The notes under the pieces: generated by a model
Seen by the model: only the letters and a program-made list of their open reading frames with translations
The model's database searches: none
Told to the model about the DNA's origin: nothing
Shown here: positions 62,491 to 64,000 of the stretch, in pieces
Layout of the letters: every line of letters starts with the position of its first letter
Position numbering within the stretch: the first letter of the stretch is position 1
Program-made: the position numbers and the translations under genes
NCBI GenBank assembly: GCA_965263325.1
Contig: CBDHGY010000002.1
Span: 1,364,001 to 1,428,000, forward strand
Length of the DNA: 64,000 bases
Source of the DNA: CBDHGY01 sp965263325
GTDB lineage: Bacteria; Pseudomonadota; Alphaproteobacteria; Caulobacterales; Hyphomonadaceae
Direction: 5' to 3'

Positions 62491-63786
62491 CTATTGCGCG
62501 AGAAAAGCGCCGACGTCGAAGTGCGCATCAAGGAAAGCGAGAAACGCATCTACGTCAGACTGGTGAACACCGTGCCCGCCGCGGCGCATGAAGAAGGCAA
62601 TGTCTGCGCGCGGATTATAGTCCTGCATACCCGCCTGGTCGAGCCCGTCAGTTCCGTAGAGCTCATATACCCGGTCAGCCGCTTCTGCCATCCGATAGGT
62701 TGAATTTGGATCAGACCAGACATCGCGGCGGCCATTGCCAAGAAAAACCGGCGTCGGCGCGTTCAGCGCAATCAGTTGGTGCTGATCGACGGGCAGCTCA
62801 TCCAGCCTGTCGGCATAATCCTGAAACTCAGGCGCGAACCAATGCGGATATCCCGGAAGTTTCACAAATGGCATCACCGGCGCGCCGTTCAGCATCTTAT
62901 CAATTCCTTCGCCAATTGTCGCACGAGACGAGGCGGCTCCGCCATAGCCGGACTGATGCGAGAGGACCGCAGCAATTCGCCGATCAAAAGCGCCAGCGAC
63001 AAGCGCGGCTTTGCCATGACGCGAATGGCCGAGGACAGCAATGCGCGCAGGATCTATTTTCGGATCCTCCTCGAGCACGTCAATCGCCGCGCTAAAGCCA
63101 TAGGCCCAAGCCATGATCGCACTGGTCGGGAGCGCCTCACCGCCATCCATTTGCGCCATGGCTGCAGAAGCCGTGCCCGCACGATCAGGCACAAGATTGC
63201 CTGCCTCATAACTTGCATACGCATACCCGGCATCGAGATACTGATCGACCGGTGCCTGCATGATGTATGGGCCGAAGATTCCGGTCGCGATGCTGTAGAC
63301 GAGACCGCTGGGCACGCCGTCGCCGCAAAGCTCACCCGAGAACACACCGCATGTCCCCGAGAAGGTTTGCGAAATTATCAGCGGTGCGTTTGGTGTGTTT
63401 GGAGTTGCAAGTCCAATCATGAATTCGCGCGCGTCATCGCCCGCGCCAACTTTCACAATCAGCTTTTCGAGCATGCCGCGACCCTCTAGGTAATCTTCCT
63501 GAACCGTCTCGCGCGACACCAATTCCACTGGAACGCCGCCCGGCCATGGGCCGTAAACGATATCCTGAAACTGTTGCTTGAGCGCGGGCTTGCTCGCTTC
63601 CCAGTCTGCAAGGTCGGCGGAGGTAATCGGCGGGTAAGCGGCGGGTTTGTTTTCCGTCTCAAGGCTCGCATAGTTGAGGCCGAGCATGGTGCAATTGGTC
63701 AGCATGAGCAGGCCGATAAAGCCGGCAAACAGCATCACTGTGTATTTGAAGAGGCGAAGAATGCCGCGAATGAGAGTCATGAACAT
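62491..63786 (-). CDS. CE15-like glucuronoyl esterase/alpha-beta hydrolase, envelope-anchored
   Basis: The protein has 431 residues. A membrane or lipoprotein-like N-terminus (LMLTNCTMLG) precedes an alpha/beta hydrolase domain with GHSRHGKAALVAGAFDRRI around the nucleophile Ser and SHQSGYGGAASSR, both close to carbohydrate esterase family 15. Such enzymes cut the ester between lignin and glucuronoxylan. HGVHQSDVDAF near the end supplies His. Activity on algal or other polysaccharide esters is possible. Start is one of two ATGs (63786 or 63780). Confidence 0.75.
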   Translation of the reverse strand: MFMTLIRGILRLFKYTVMLFAGFIGLLMLTNCTMLGLNYASLETENKPAAYPPITSADLADWEASKPALKQQFQDIVYGPWPGGVPVELVSRETVQEDYLEGRGMLEKLIVKVGAGDDAREFMIGLATPNTPNAPLIISQTFSGTCGVFSGELCGDGVPSGLVYSIATGIFGPYIMQAPVDQYLDAGYAYASYEAGNLVPDRAGTASAAMAQMDGGEALPTSAIMAWAYGFSAAIDVLEEDPKIDPARIAVLGHSRHGKAALVAGAFDRRIAAVLSHQSGYGGAASSRATIGEGIDKMLNGAPVMPFVKLPGYPHWFAPEFQDYADRLDELPVDQHQLIALNAPTPVFLGNGRRDVWSDPNSTYRMAEAADRVYELYGTDGLDQAGMQDYNPRADIAFFMRRGGHGVHQSDVDAFLAFLDAHFDVGAFLAQ

Positions 63787-64000
63787 GAGCAACACTTAGA
63801 CATGTTTCCGCGCGCCGCCCAACCCGTTCACAAGATTGTCATTCCAAGGCGGGGCTGGGGCGTAAGTCGGATATTGGGATTTAGCGTTTGTCCGGCTGGA
63901 TTTGGCCTTTCTGAGACATTTAATATGAAGTAGTCGCCATCTCAGTAGCGGCACATAGTGACCATTGCATCAAACCCCAATTGGCTAGAATTTGTCCGTG
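63787..64000. other. window end, no gene seen
   Basis: About 210 bases after the start of the CE15-like gene contain only short open frames without start signals. A promoter of that gene is expected here, but I cannot point to one. Confidence 0.4.

Overview
The window looks like a chromosomal segment of an alphaproteobacterium related to Caulobacterales/Hyphomonadaceae. Three things point there. A DivL-like kinase with Tyr in place of the phospho-acceptor His has a CtrA-type TTAA-N7-TTAA site upstream. A ChpT-type phosphotransferase lies in a run with a CheY-like receiver and CheR. The recA-alaS and prfA-prmC-DUF4167-clpB gene orders are typical of the class. Most genes are housekeeping or envelope and lipid functions. 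I saw no rRNA, tRNA, CRISPR array, prophage or complete insertion sequence.

Layout. Bases 1-9.9 kb hold a 5'-truncated tex, a fatty acid desaturase with a TetR regulator, a PhaF-like phasin, an orphan radical SAM protein, a DUF2336 protein, a DoxX-like protein, an MFS transporter and a crotonase. Bases 9.9-11.7 kb hold a two-gene minus-strand unit: a NudF-like ADP-ribose pyrophosphatase followed by a fusion of a nucleoside-deoxyribosyltransferase/TIR-like domain with a macro domain. This is the best candidate in the window for an undescribed NAD/ADP-ribose metabolite system. Bases 11.8-25.4 kb carry a sterol-desaturase-family hydroxylase, a Kef-type antiporter, an acyl-CoA synthetase, a MaoC hydratase, an alternative oxidase, msrB, alaS, recA and several oxidoreductases.

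Bases 26.2-28.1 kb are AT-richer and accessory in character: an apparently empty stretch, then small proteins including a secreted protein of regularly spaced Cys-pair repeats. Next comes divL with its CtrA sites. Bases 30.8-34.9 kb form a TetR-controlled cassette (P450, DUF3237, PPOX flavoprotein, cupin and an unknown protein with a probable non-standard start), followed by a gene-poor stretch with a 17-bp inverted repeat. Bases 35.9-44.3 kb carry the pnt transhydrogenase operon, murI, a DAACS transporter, a type III PLP decarboxylase, a GNAT enzyme and a CoA-ester lyase.

Bases 44.3-50.5 kb hold the chpT-receiver-cheR run and a ydbH-ynbE-ydbL envelope lipid-transport operon that ends in an additional 43-residue membrane protein. 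Bases 50.7-55.9 kb have two tandem M23 endopeptidases and a secreted S9 peptidase with a degenerate repeat of its own 3' end just upstream. The window ends with a UrcA protein, clpB behind a sigma-32-like promoter, a DUF4167 protein, prmC, prfA, a MAPEG protein and a CE15-like esterase. All family calls were made by reading motifs, without database searches.
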